A stretch of DNA of 64,000 nt. Origin: Pseudomonadota bacterium. GTDB taxonomy: Bacteria; Pseudomonadota; Gammaproteobacteria; Steroidobacterales; Steroidobacteraceae. The DNA lies in contig JADJXW010000020.1 in assembly GCA_016720075.1 (NCBI GenBank), positions 248,001-312,000 on the forward strand, in the 5' to 3' direction. Below are positions 42,186-52,165 of this stretch, piece after piece. The notes below the pieces were generated by a model. That model had not been told where the DNA came from and did no database searches. It worked only from the letters and a program-made list of their open reading frames with translations. Numbering within the stretch: position 1 is the stretch's first letter; every line of letters begins with the position of its first letter. A program made the translations under genes and the position numbers.

Positions 42186-42799
42186 AAACGCAGCGCGGCT
42201 TCACGCTGGTGGAGATCATGATCGCGGTGCTGATCTCGGCGATCCTCGCGGTGATGGCCTTCGAGGCCATGCAGCAGGCGCTGAACAACCGTGAACGCGT
42301 GCGCGCCGCCGAACTGCGCGTGCAGGCCGTGCAGAACGCCATGCGCAGCTTCGTGCAGGATTTCTCGCAGCTCACGCCGCGGCCGGTGCGCGAGCCGCTC
42401 GGCAGCGAATACCAGCCGGCGGTGCTGGCCCGCACCACCACATCGACCGAGGTAAGTCTCACGCGCGGCGGCTGGATGAATCCCGCCGCACTGTCGCGTT
42501 CCACGCTGCAGCGCGTGCGCTATGCGCTGCGCGAGGGCAAGCTGTACCGGGACTACTGGATGGTGCTCGACGCGCAGCTGGAGCCGCAGCCGCAATCGAA
42601 GGAACTGCTGTCGGGCGTCAAGTCGTTCCGGCTGCGCTTCATGAATGACGGACGCAACTGGCAGGACGGCTGGCCCCCGCCCTCGCTGTCGAACCCGCCG
42701 GATGAGTCATGGCTGCGCTGGCGCCCCATCGCCGTCGAGGTGACGCTCGAATTGGACGACTGGGGAACGCTCACGCGACTGATCGAGGTGCCAGGATGA
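42182..42799 (+). CDS. gspJ: Type II secretion minor pseudopilin GspJ
   Basis: 205 residues. Prepilin site RG-FTLVEIMIAVLISAILA at residues 5-24. QALNNRERVRAAELRVQAVQ, QRVRYALREGKLYRDYW and VTLELDDWGTLTRL match GspJ. ATG at 42182 overlaps the gspI stop; longer in-frame reading lies over gspI and lacks a leader. Confidence 0.95.
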   Translation: MKTQRGFTLVEIMIAVLISAILAVMAFEAMQQALNNRERVRAAELRVQAVQNAMRSFVQDFSQLTPRPVREPLGSEYQPAVLARTTTSTEVSLTRGGWMNPAALSRSTLQRVRYALREGKLYRDYWMVLDAQLEPQPQSKELLSGVKSFRLRFMNDGRNWQDGWPPPSLSNPPDESWLRWRPIAVEVTLELDDWGTLTRLIEVPG

Positions 42800-43734
42800 C
42801 CATCCACCGGCAGCGCGGCGTGATCCTCATCAGCTCCCTCATCCTGGTGGCGCTGGCGGCCATCGTCGCCACCTCGCTGTTCTTCGACACGGCGCTGGCG
42901 GCGCGCCGCGCCGCTGCCAGCTTCAGCATGGAACAGGCCGTGCAGCTCGGCGCCGGCGGCGAGGCCCTGGCCGCCTTCGCCATCGCCGAAGACAAGAACA
43001 GCGACGACACCGACCGCGACGCCTGGGCGCAGCACTATGGACCGGTGGAAGTGGAGAACGGCGTCACGCTCGAGGCGCAGATCAGCGACGAGCAGGGCAA
43101 GTTCAACCTCAATACGCTGCTGCGGAAAGACGGCACGCCTGACCCGGATGCGGTGAAGGTGCTGCGCCGGCTGATGGAGCTGTCGGACCTGGAGCCGAAG
43201 TGGGTAAGCCTCATCATCGACTGGCTCGATGCCAATGGCCAACCCGAGTCGGACGGCGGGGAAGACAGCCTGTATCTGTCGCAGACGCCAGCGCACCGCG
43301 CGGGCAACCTGTTTCTGACCAGCGTTTCGGAACTGCAGCAGCTGCCGGGCTTCACCCGCGAGATGTACCTGAAGCTGCTGCCGCACGTGACCGCGCTGCC
43401 GCCCGACGCGCAGAAGATCAACGTCTGCATGGCAGACGGCGTGGTGCTCGATGCGCTGTTCGCGCTGAGCGCGACCAATGCCAACTACGTGCAGTACAGC
43501 CGCTTGACCCCAGAGGACCTGGCGCGCTCCCGGGCCAATGGCTGCTTCCCGCGCAAGAACGTGATTGGCGCCAGCGAGCCGGTCATTTCCGGACGCATCG
43601 ATGAACGCACCAGCTACTTCCGGCTGCAGACGTGGCTCAGTATTGGCACTGCACAGTTCGCCTTGTACAGTCTGATGTACCGCGATGGATCCGGAAAAGT
43701 CCGGCCGATCCTGCGCACGATGGGCACGGAATGA
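42796..43734 (+). CDS. gspK: Type II secretion minor pseudopilin GspK
   Basis: 312 residues. Short prepilin leader RQRG-VILISSLILVALAA without the +5 Glu, as normal for GspK. Large globular part with EDKNSDDTDRDAWAQ, DEQGKFNLNTLL, WVSLIIDWLDANGQPES and INVCMADGVVLDAL (saposin-like and calcium-site region). It caps the GspI-J-K tip. AGG precedes ATG 42796. Confidence 0.95.
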   Translation: MTIHRQRGVILISSLILVALAAIVATSLFFDTALAARRAAASFSMEQAVQLGAGGEALAAFAIAEDKNSDDTDRDAWAQHYGPVEVENGVTLEAQISDEQGKFNLNTLLRKDGTPDPDAVKVLRRLMELSDLEPKWVSLIIDWLDANGQPESDGGEDSLYLSQTPAHRAGNLFLTSVSELQQLPGFTREMYLKLLPHVTALPPDAQKINVCMADGVVLDALFALSATNANYVQYSRLTPEDLARSRANGCFPRKNVIGASEPVISGRIDERTSYFRLQTWLSIGTAQFALYSLMYRDGSGKVRPILRTMGTE

Positions 43735-43737
43735 CCT

Positions 43738-44979
43738 ATGGCTGACTGGCTCCTGATGCGATTGCCCGCCGAGGACGACGCGCCCGCGTCCTGGGTCGTC
43801 GCGGACGCCCAGGGACAGCTGCTGTCGCTGCCCAGCCAGGACGTGTCCGGCGGACTGCACACCATGGCCACCGGCCGCCGTGTGGCGCTGCTGGTTCCGG
43901 CCGGAGAAGTCAGTTTCTTCCAGGCCACGCTGCCCGCCGGCAACGAGGCGCGCCTGCTGCAGCTGGCGCCGTTCGCGCTCGAGGACCAGCTCTCGCAGGA
44001 TGTCGATGCGCTTCACTTCGCGGTGGGAGCGCGCGATGCCGCCAGCGGCACCGTGCCCGTGGCGGTGATGGAACGCGCGCGACTGGAACATTACCTGGCC
44101 AGGGCCGCCCAGCTGCAGATCATCCCTCACGCTGTCTTCGCCGAGAGCGACCTGGCGCCGCTGCTGCCGGGGCACGTCACCATGCTGGTGAGCGCAGACC
44201 AGCTGCTGCTGCGTGATGACGCTGCCCGGCCACTGGTGCTGCCCGCCGCCGACCCGCTGCTCGCGCTGGAGATGCTGCCGGGCACGGGCAGCAATCTCGC
44301 GCAGGCCAACCTCACCGTCTTCGTCGGACCGGGCGACTGGCAGAAGCACGCGCACCTCATCGAACCGCTGCGCGAGCGCGTGGGTTCGTTCAAGGTGCAA
44401 CTGAACAACGGCGGCGTGATGGCGCAGCTGGCACAGGGACTGGCGCAAGGCGCGTTGCTGAACCTGCTGCAGGGCGCGCTCAAGCCGCGCAGTTCGTCGA
44501 ACACCAGCTGGCAGGCCTGGCGCTGGGTCGCGGGCCTGGCCGCGACGCTGCTGGTGCTGCACATGGCCGGTTCGCTGTGGCAGCTGCGACATCTGCGCCG
44601 CACCAGCACCGAACTGGATGGCGCCATCACGCAGCTTTACGAATCCATCTTCCCCGGCCAGCCCATTGGCAGCGATCCGCGGCGCGCGCTCGAGAAGCGA
44701 CTGGCGGCAGTGGCGGGCGGCGGCGGCGCGCAGGGAGAGTTCATGACGCTGCTGGCCGCGGTGGCCGCGGCCAAGCAGAACGTGCCGGTCGCGCAGCTCG
44801 AATCCCTGACCTTCAAGCCGGGCGGGCTGCAGCTGAAGCTCACCGCGCCGGATGCCAGCGCGCTCGACCAGTTCAACCAGGCGCTGCGCGCGGGCGGCTA
44901 CAAGGCCGAGCTGAAGTCCGGCAGCGCCAAGGGCGCGGCCTATGAAGGATTGGTGGAACTTGCGGGTGCCGGATCATGA
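43738..44979 (+). CDS. gspL: Type II secretion inner-membrane platform protein GspL
   Basis: 413 residues. Cytoplasmic actin-like part (FFQATLPAGNEARLLQLAPF, ALEDQLSQDVDALHF) that binds GspE, one membrane helix near 262-280 (WVAGLAATLLVLHMAG) and a periplasmic ferredoxin-like domain (LESLTFKPGGLQLKL, LKSGSAKGAAYEGLVEL). Starts three bases after gspK. Confidence 0.94.
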   Translation: MADWLLMRLPAEDDAPASWVVADAQGQLLSLPSQDVSGGLHTMATGRRVALLVPAGEVSFFQATLPAGNEARLLQLAPFALEDQLSQDVDALHFAVGARDAASGTVPVAVMERARLEHYLARAAQLQIIPHAVFAESDLAPLLPGHVTMLVSADQLLLRDDAARPLVLPAADPLLALEMLPGTGSNLAQANLTVFVGPGDWQKHAHLIEPLRERVGSFKVQLNNGGVMAQLAQGLAQGALLNLLQGALKPRSSSNTSWQAWRWVAGLAATLLVLHMAGSLWQLRHLRRTSTELDGAITQLYESIFPGQPIGSDPRRALEKRLAAVAGGGGAQGEFMTLLAAVAAAKQNVPVAQLESLTFKPGGLQLKLTAPDASALDQFNQALRAGGYKAELKSGSAKGAAYEGLVELAGAGS

Positions 44980-45470
44980 TCCCTGCCGCGTTGTCCAACT
45001 GGTATTCGCGCCAGAACGAACGTGACCAGCGCGTGCTGTTCTGGGGTGGCATTGCCGCGGGTGTCATCGTGCTCGCGCTGATCCTGCTGCCGCTGCAGCG
45101 CAATCTGTCGAAGGCGCGCGCGCGCGTTGCCCAGCAGCAGGCGGACCTGGCCTGGATGCGACAGGTGGCCCCCACGCTTGCGGCCGCCGGGCCCGGACCT
45201 GCCGCGGCGGCAACGCAGCCGGGTGAATCCCTGGTGGTGCTCATCGACCGCTCGGCGCGTGAATCAGGGCTTGCGCAGGCGCTCACGGGCAGCCAGCCCG
45301 CCGCCAACGGGGCCATGACCGTGCGCATGGAAAACGCCGATTTCAACCTGCTGATCGGCTGGATGTCGCGCCTGGTTGCGCAGCACGACCTGCGCGTGGA
45401 GTCCGCCAGCATCACCGGCAACGGAACCGCCGGCCTGGTGAACGCAGCCGTGCAGCTGCACCCCCGCTAG
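44976..45470 (+). CDS. gspM: Type II secretion platform protein GspM
   Basis: 164 residues. One N-terminal membrane helix (LFWGGIAAGVIVLALILLP, about 21-39), coiled segment RARVAQQQADLAWMRQVA, and a periplasmic ferredoxin-like domain (DFNLLIGWMSRL, LRVESASITG). Partners with GspL. Overlaps gspL (ATGA). Confidence 0.92.
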   Translation: MIPAALSNWYSRQNERDQRVLFWGGIAAGVIVLALILLPLQRNLSKARARVAQQQADLAWMRQVAPTLAAAGPGPAAAATQPGESLVVLIDRSARESGLAQALTGSQPAANGAMTVRMENADFNLLIGWMSRLVAQHDLRVESASITGNGTAGLVNAAVQLHPR

Positions 45471-45477
45471 GCAGCGC

Positions 45478-46221
45478 GTGCGCCTGCGATTCATCCTGCT
45501 GGGGCTTGCGGCCTTCGTTGCCGCGCTGCTGGTCGTGCTTCCTGCCTCCTGGTTTGCTGGCGCGCTGCCGCCACAGCTTGGATGCGGCAACCTGAGCGGC
45601 AGCATCTGGCGCGGCCAGTGCAGTGGCCTCTCCGTGGCACAGGCGAACGGCCAGCCCTTGCGCCTCGACACCCTCGACTGGCAACTGCACCCGCTGGCGC
45701 TGCTTCGGGGCCGTCTGCAGGCCGATGTGTCGATCGCCGGCGCCGACGTTGCTGCGCGTGGCAATCTGACCGTGCAGTCCGGTGGACGGCTGACCCTTGA
45801 GGCGTTGTCGGGCCGCATCGGGCTCGATCATGCGCGACTGGCCGCCCTGCCCTCGGGCTGGAGCGCCAGCGCCGAGGCGCGCGAACTGTCACTGCGATTC
45901 GCAGAAGGCCGCATCCAGCAGCTCGGCGGCGCACTGCTGGCGCACCAGTTGCGGGATGCGCGCGGCACGGCATTCGGCGATTTCAGGCTGGAGTTTCCAC
46001 CGACACAGTCACCGCCCTTTCGCGGCACGCTGGCGGATGCCGGTGGCCCCATGCAGCTGAAGGCGCAGCTGGAGCTGAACGCGGACCAGAGCTGGCAGAT
46101 GCAGGGCACCATCATGCTGCGCCCTGGCGCTCCGCCGGGACTTGGCGGCGCGCTGGATCAGCTGGCGCCGGCCGACATCAATGGCCTGCGCAATTTCAGG
46201 CTGGAAGGCGCGGCGCGCTAG
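45478..46221 (+). CDS. gspN: Type II secretion protein GspN
   Basis: 247 residues, GTG start. N-terminal membrane helix (FILLGLAAFVAALLVVLP), then the GspN/T2SSN layout: LPASWFAGAL, GTLSGSIW-like LSGSIWRGQCSGLSV, and repeated beta strands such as WQLHPLALLRGRLQADV, ending QDWRLEG-type NFRLEGAA. Accessory to the secretion machine. Last gene of the run; convergent with the addA-like gene. Confidence 0.9.
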   Translation: MRLRFILLGLAAFVAALLVVLPASWFAGALPPQLGCGNLSGSIWRGQCSGLSVAQANGQPLRLDTLDWQLHPLALLRGRLQADVSIAGADVAARGNLTVQSGGRLTLEALSGRIGLDHARLAALPSGWSASAEARELSLRFAEGRIQQLGGALLAHQLRDARGTAFGDFRLEFPPTQSPPFRGTLADAGGPMQLKAQLELNADQSWQMQGTIMLRPGAPPGLGGALDQLAPADINGLRNFRLEGAAR

Positions 46222-46228
46222 ACCCGCA

Positions 46229-49200
46229 TCAGGCGAGTTCGCGGAACTCGCCCAGCCATGGGAAATACAGCGCCGCCCGCACGGCCTGCGGCCCCGCCCT
46301 CGAGGCCAGCGTTCGATACAGTTCCAGTTGCGGGCGATAGCGCTCCATTTCGGATTGCAGGAACTGCTCGAGTCCCGCGCCCGCGTGCGTGCTGGTCTTG
46401 AAGTCCACCACCCAGCGACATCCCTCGGCCACGAAGCTGCGATCGATGACCGCGTTGCGCAGCTGTCCCTCCACGACGCCTGACAGGCGCCATTCGCTGC
46501 GCGCCTCCACCTGCGACGGGCTGAACAGCCAGTGCGCGCGCGGGTCGCGCACCATGCGCTGCAACTTCTCCACGATGTCGGCGGCCAAGCGCTGCGCCTG
46601 CTGCGCATCTATGCCCAGTTCGCGCAGCCGCGTGACGAAGAACCCTGCCCGTGCCGGCAGCGCCGTCGCGTCGGGCAGGCCGGTGGCGGCGAATCGCTCC
46701 AATTCCCCGTGCACCAGCGTGCCGGCAGCCCGGGCCGCGGGCCCAACCCAGTCATAGTCGGGGCCCGGCCTGGGCTCATGTTCGCCCCCGGACAGACTCG
46801 CGGCGCGCAGCGGCTCTCGAAGCCTTGGAAGCGTGAATTCGGACGGCAATGGATGCCAGAGCGTCTGCAGGTCCGGCCGATCGGGTTTGTCCGTCTCGGC
46901 GCCCGGATCCGGCGCTGGCAACGCAGCGAACTGCTCGCGCACCGCGGGCCAAAGGACCTTCAGCAGCGACCCGCTGCGCGGCACCCATTGCTGTTCCTTC
47001 GGCGCCCACCGCGCATGGCCAGACAGGTACAGCCGATGCCGCGCGCGCGTCACCGCGACATACAACAGGCGCACGCGTTCGTTGGCCTGCCGCTCGCGCC
47101 TGAGGCCGGAGATGTATCGCGACAGGGCATCGCTCGACCCTGCCTCGCTGAGACTGCGCACGGCCAGCAGCAGATCGGTGTCACCGCCGGGCGCCGGCAA
47201 CTCCAGCCACTGCAGCAGCGGCGGCTGGTCGGGGCGCGCGCCGCGCCCGAGGCCCGGCACGAACACCACATCCCACTCCAGTCCCTTGGAATGATGGATG
47301 GTCAGGATCTCGACCGGATTGTTCCCCACCGACGTGCCGGCATCGCGCAGCCGCTCGGCAATCTCGCGTAGCCGCGCGCTGGCGAGCACGCCTTCGCTTT
47401 CCGCGGCGCGCCGCAGCGCTGCCAGGTACTGCAGCGCCGCGCTTCGATCCGCCTCATCCCGACAGGCATGCCATCCCCCAGACGGCGCCACAGCGATTCT
47501 GTCGCCGTGGCGATGTCGGCGCGGCCGCGCCCGTTCCAGGCCTCCAGCAGCAACGGCGTGATTCTCGCCATCCTTCGCCGCAACTCCGCGTCGAGCGACT
47601 CGCGGGAGCCCTGCCCCAGGATGTCGATCAGCGCCGTGTCCAGGTCATCCGCGCACAGCGCCTGCAGATCGCGCAGCGACAACCCGCAGGCCGGGGAATG
47701 CAGCAGCGCCAGCCAGGCGGTGCGATCACTGCCATCCTGCAGCGCCTGCCCGATGGCGATCAGGTCGCGAACCACGGGTCGTTCGGCCAGCGAGGCCAGT
47801 TCCACGCCCAGCGCCGGTATATCGGCGCGCGCGAGCTGCGCCAGCACCGGCGCCGCCAACGATCGCTTCTGCACGAGCACGGCGATACGCCAGTCAGGGT
47901 GATCCTTCCGCAGGCTTGCGATCTGCGCCGCGATGCCCTGCGCTTCGAGCCGGGGATCCTCCGTCGCCTGCGGCAGGATGCACAGGGCATCCGATCCGCC
48001 CGCCTCGGCGCTTCGCGCGGCCTGGGCCTGCAGGAAGGTCACGGCTGAACTGCGCAGATCCTCCACAGATGGAAAAATCCGCGCGAATGCGTCGTTGGCC
48101 CATTCCACCAGGCGCGGCACGGAGCGGAAATTGCGGCCCAGCCGCAGCGCCTCGAGGCGCAGGTGCCCGACCCCTTCCGCGCGGGTGCGCAGGAACAACC
48201 CGACCTCGGAATTGCGGAACAGGTAGATGGACTGCATCGGGTCGCCGACCAGGAACAGCGAGCGTTCGATATCGTCATCCCAGCCGCGGATCAGCGCGTG
48301 GACCAGGTCGAGCTGGTCCGGCGACGTGTCCTGGAACTCATCCATCAGGATGTGGCGCACGCGCAGCGTCTGCCGCATCGAAAGCTCGGTGGGCGTGCCC
48401 ATGTCGGTCAGCGCCTGCCGCGCCACGGCCGCCACCTCGGAGTGATCCACCTGCCCGCGCTGCTGGAACACGAGCTTCAGCTGCGAGCCACACAGCAGCA
48501 GCAGGCGCGACAGCGACACCAGCGCGGCGCGCTCCTCGTCATCGACGACCGGCTCCGGCAGGTCCTGAAGATGCCGCAGCCTCCCAAGCATCCCAGGCAC
48601 GGACTGCACATCCTCCAGCCAGGTCTTCCAGCGCTGCTTCAGCGGCCTGTCGGTGGTGGGAAAGCCGTGGCGTTTGTCGACGCTGGCCCGCCACTCACCG
48701 TCTTCCTTGATGGCGATTCGAACCAGCGCCAGCCACTGCTGCCACGATTGCGCCTCCCACTCGCCGCCTTCGCCCAGATGCTTCGCGCTCTCGCGTGCCA
48801 GTCGCTCGCCCTCAGCAAGCAGGTCGGCACCCAGTGCCTGCGCGACGGCCCGAGTCGTTTCGGTCGCAATGCGCTCAAGGCTCGCCTGGACACGCGCACC
48901 CAGCTCCTCCGGCGGCGTCGTGGCGAGCACCTGCTGCCAGCGGTTGCGCGAAGGCAGCAGCCCGGCAAGCAGCTTGCAGGCCCGTTGCCAGTCATTCTCC
49001 AGGCGCCGCAGCACCCGGTCGGCATCGTCCTGGTACTCGACGTGGGCATCGGCATGTCGCAGCGTCAGCACCGCGGCCTCGTTCAGCAGCGGCTCGACGT
49101 CATCGACCACCTGCAATTGCTGCTGCATGCGTCCCAGTAGCGGCATCGCGCGCGCGATCTCATGGCACAGCGAATCGATGGTCTGGATGCGAAGCCTCGC

Positions 49201-49515
49201 GGGCAGCTCGGCCAGCTGCCAGTCGCGGCGCGCGGCCTGGGCCAGCACGGCCGCGCGCAACCCGGCCCAGCGCGGCTGCTCCGAGGGTACCGACTGCAGC
49301 GTGCCCTCCAGCGCCAGCAGCACCCGTTCGCGCATCTCCGCCGCCGCCTTGCGCGTGAAGGTGATGGCGAGCACCTCCTCGGGTTCATCCACGCTGGCCA
49401 GCGCGGCAAGAAAGCGCTGCGCGAGCACCGTGGTCTTGCCGGAGCCGGCAGGCGCCTGCAGCAGCAGGTGCCGGTCGATGGCGAGTGACGCATCCCGCGC
49501 GGGCTGGTCAGTCAT
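46229..49515 (-). CDS. UvrD/RecB-type helicase-nuclease (AddA-like), frameshifted at a C5 tract
   Basis: About 1095 residues once one base is restored. N-terminal SF1 helicase: P-loop LLQAPAGSGKTTVLAQRF at 18-35, AITFTRKAAAEMRERV, Walker B ILMDEFQDTSPDQLDLVHAL, LVGDPMQSIYLFRNSE. The frame fails after ESLWRRLG and resumes GWHACRDEADRSAALQYLAA, then ILTIHHSKGLEWDVVFVPGL and a C-terminal PD-(D/E)XK nuclease (DRSFVAEGCRWVVDFKTSTH). The break is the plus-strand C5 tract 47475-47479; six Cs would join the frames. Overlaps the AddB-like gene by 8 bases. AddA of AddAB is the best description. Confidence 0.87.
46232..46252. terminator. Hairpin at the gspN/addA convergence
   Basis: GGCGAGTTC (46232-46240) and GAACTCGCC (46244-46252) form a perfect 9-bp stem around GCG. 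It lies just past the gspN stop and inside the last codons of the addA-like gene. No T tract on either side, so it is a transcript-end hairpin or weak bidirectional terminator. Confidence 0.5.
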
Positions 49516-52136
49516 CGGTGACCTCCCCTTCGGCGCCGTCCGCATCCGGATCCGCGCGACGGCACAGCGCCGACAGATGGCAGTTGCGACACGCCTGGCG
49601 CAAAGGCGCCACACTGGCATCGCCAGCCGCGTGCGCGCGCATCAGGACTTCCAGCTCCTGTCGCCACAGCGCGCGCTGGACATCCCAATCCGGGATCTCC
49701 TGCCACTTGCCGGGCCAGCCCGCCGCCGGCCCTGCACCGGAGAATCCGGGCTGCGCCGGCGCGAGCGACAACAACGCCATGCCATCTACCGGTTCGCCCG
49801 CGGCTGCCAGCGCCTGTTCATACAGCGCCAGCTGCAGCGGCTGCGCCTCGCCTCGATTCAGGCGAAAGTCTTCCGGCAGGCCGCTCTTGTAGTCGACCAG
49901 CCAGCGGCGCCCCTCGCCGTCTTCGTCGAGTCGATCGACGCGCAGCGTGATGACGCCGGCTGCCGTGGCCAGCTGCAGCTGCCTTTCACCGCCCAGCACG
50001 CGGAAGAACGGCCGCTGCGCTTCCTCCTCCAGCACGCGCAGCACCATGCGCCGGCTACGAAGCCTTTCGCGCTCCAGCAGGCGCGGCGGATACGAAGGAC
50101 GCCCCTCGGCGGCGAGCTGCGTCACCTGCCGCAGCCAGTGCCGGTCGAAAAGCGCGCGCCGCGCATCCTCATCCAGTGCGGCCAGCGCGCGCTGGTCCTT
50201 CAGCTCCTGCCACATGCCATTGAGCAGCCCGTGCAGCAGGATGCCGCGGACCGCCCGATGAATGCCGTCGCCGATGATTTGCGGTTCGGTCGCGCCCAAG
50301 CGGATCTGCGCCTGGCTCCTGAATGCGCAGGCCTGCTGCAGCTGCAGCCGCTCCCGGCCCTGTCGCAGTCGCTGCCCCTCGACCGGGGGCATGGGCAACA
50401 GATCCGTGGGGCGCACGGCAGGAACATCGCTGAGTGGTTCCAGCACACGTCGACCATCACCCACATCCTCCCAGGAATGCGGCGTTGCAAGGCCGGGAAG
50501 CGCCGAAGGACGGTGATGCACATCCGCCTCGAGCCTCGGATGACTCAGCACCGACTCATCCGCGCAGGCCCGCCACTGCAGCAGCGACCATTGCGCCTGC
50601 TCCAGGCGCTGCTTCGCGCCCGCCTCATCCCAACCGCAGCGTCGTTGCTCCGACAGCGGCACATAGGGATCCGGCCGCGGGGGTTCCGGCCAGCGCTGTT
50701 CCGCCAGCCCCATCACCCAGATGCCGTCGTAGCGGGCGAGCGGTGCGCCCCGCTCGGCGGTCAGCGTGATGGCCGCGTCCCCGGTGCGGGCCGCATGGCG
50801 CGCCGCATTGGCCAGCCGCTGCAACTCTTCCACCGCTGCAGCCAGGCCCAGCGGATCAGCGATCGCATCCAGCGCCGCGAATTCATCCAGCAGTTCGTTC
50901 CAGCGCTGCAGTCGCTGCGCATCGCGCGAATCCAGCGACGCACTGCGCGCGAACCGCGCAGCGCCCAGCCACTGGCTGAAGCGCCGGGCCCACTCCGCGC
51001 GCGAATCACGCCGCGGCCACGCCCGCGTCGCCTTGAGCCATTCGCCGAGCGCGCCCGCCGCGGGATGCTCCGGTTGCATGCGCGCCAGTGCGTCATCCAG
51101 CACCACTGCGGGCCACTGCGCCAGTCCCGTCCGGGAAAGAATTGTCCGCACCGCCACCTGCTGCCCCGCATCGCCCCACGCCAGGTACGGGCTGCCCAAC
51201 ACCCGCGCCAGGTCGTCGAACGACAGCGGCTCGTGCACCAGTCGCAGCGCACACAGCGCATCGCTCACCAGCTGCTGGTGCGCAAGGGCCACCCCACCCT
51301 CGACGGCGAGCACCCCCGGACTGCGCCAACGTTTCAGGCACTTCGCCGGTGCCCGCGCACAGTTCGCGCGCGAGCAGCATGGCCTGCGCGTCGATCGATG
51401 TAGAGGTTGCCGCACTGATCACCAGCAGGCGCCGCTGCGGGTTGTCTGCAAGCTGCGTCTCGCACCAGCGGGCGCAGGCGCGGATTTCCCCGTCGGGACT
51501 GCCAGCCGCCAGCAACCGCACCCGGGCATCTTCCCCGTCGCCGCTCTCATGCAGCAGGGCCTCTCCAGGCCAGCACAACTCGCCCAGCGCCTGCTGCAGG
51601 GCTGTCAGCTGCCGCTGCCCCGCGATCAGCGGCGCCGCTCCCGACATGAACTGCGCCAGCTGCGCTGGCGTGCACAGCGGCAACGCAATGCAATCGTGCT
51701 GCTGGCACCATTCCCGCGCCCCGGCCAGCGCGGCGGCCAGCAATTTCTCTTCATCGGTGATTGCAAGGCGCGACAGCGGCAACTGCCAGTGCACGGCCTG
51801 CGCGGCCGAACGCATCAGCGCCGCGGCATGCAGCGCAAGGTCACTGGACTCGCCGAACTGACCTTCGATCGAAGCCAACGCGCGCTGCCACAGTTGCAGC
51901 TGCTGGCTTCGGTTCAACCTGCGGGTGGCCGCCGCGACGCGTCCGTCGAGGCGCGCCTTTTCCCACTGGGATTCAAGCCACGCATCCCAGGTCATTACCT
52001 CGGGCGTGGACCAGACACTTCGCCCCGCCGCAAGCTGCACGCGAGCCCAGTTCCAGCGCAGCGCGGTCGCTCGCTGCGCGCTCGGCACGATGACGACGCG
52101 GCCAGCGGCCAGCGCCGCCGAGATGCCGGGCTCCAT
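49508..52136 (-). CDS. AddB-like DNA repair nuclease (PD-(D/E)XK), frameshifted at a C5 tract
   Basis: About 875 residues after one-base correction. N-terminus RVVIVPSAQRATALRWNWAR is the AddB/TIGR03623 (probable DNA repair protein) start. The frame fails after EVPETLAQS and resumes GVLAVEGGVALAHQQLVSDA. The break is the plus-strand C5 tract 51313-51317; four Cs would restore it. The C-terminal nuclease has VDRLDEDGEGRRWLVDYKSG, then QLALYEQAL and a cysteine cluster CRNCHLSALC that may hold a 4Fe-4S cluster with an upstream Cys. Start ATG 52136 (AAGG before it) or TTG 52151. Works with the adjacent AddA-like protein on double-strand ends. Confidence 0.84.
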
Positions 52137-52165
52137 GAGCCTTGGGCTCAAGGGCCGCCCCCCGG

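Noticed and set aside
48653..51403. A 916-codon open frame on the plus strand
   Set aside because: Antisense to the AddA/AddB-like genes, which have clear helicase and nuclease motifs; the plus-strand product is Arg/Ser/Pro-rich with no motif.
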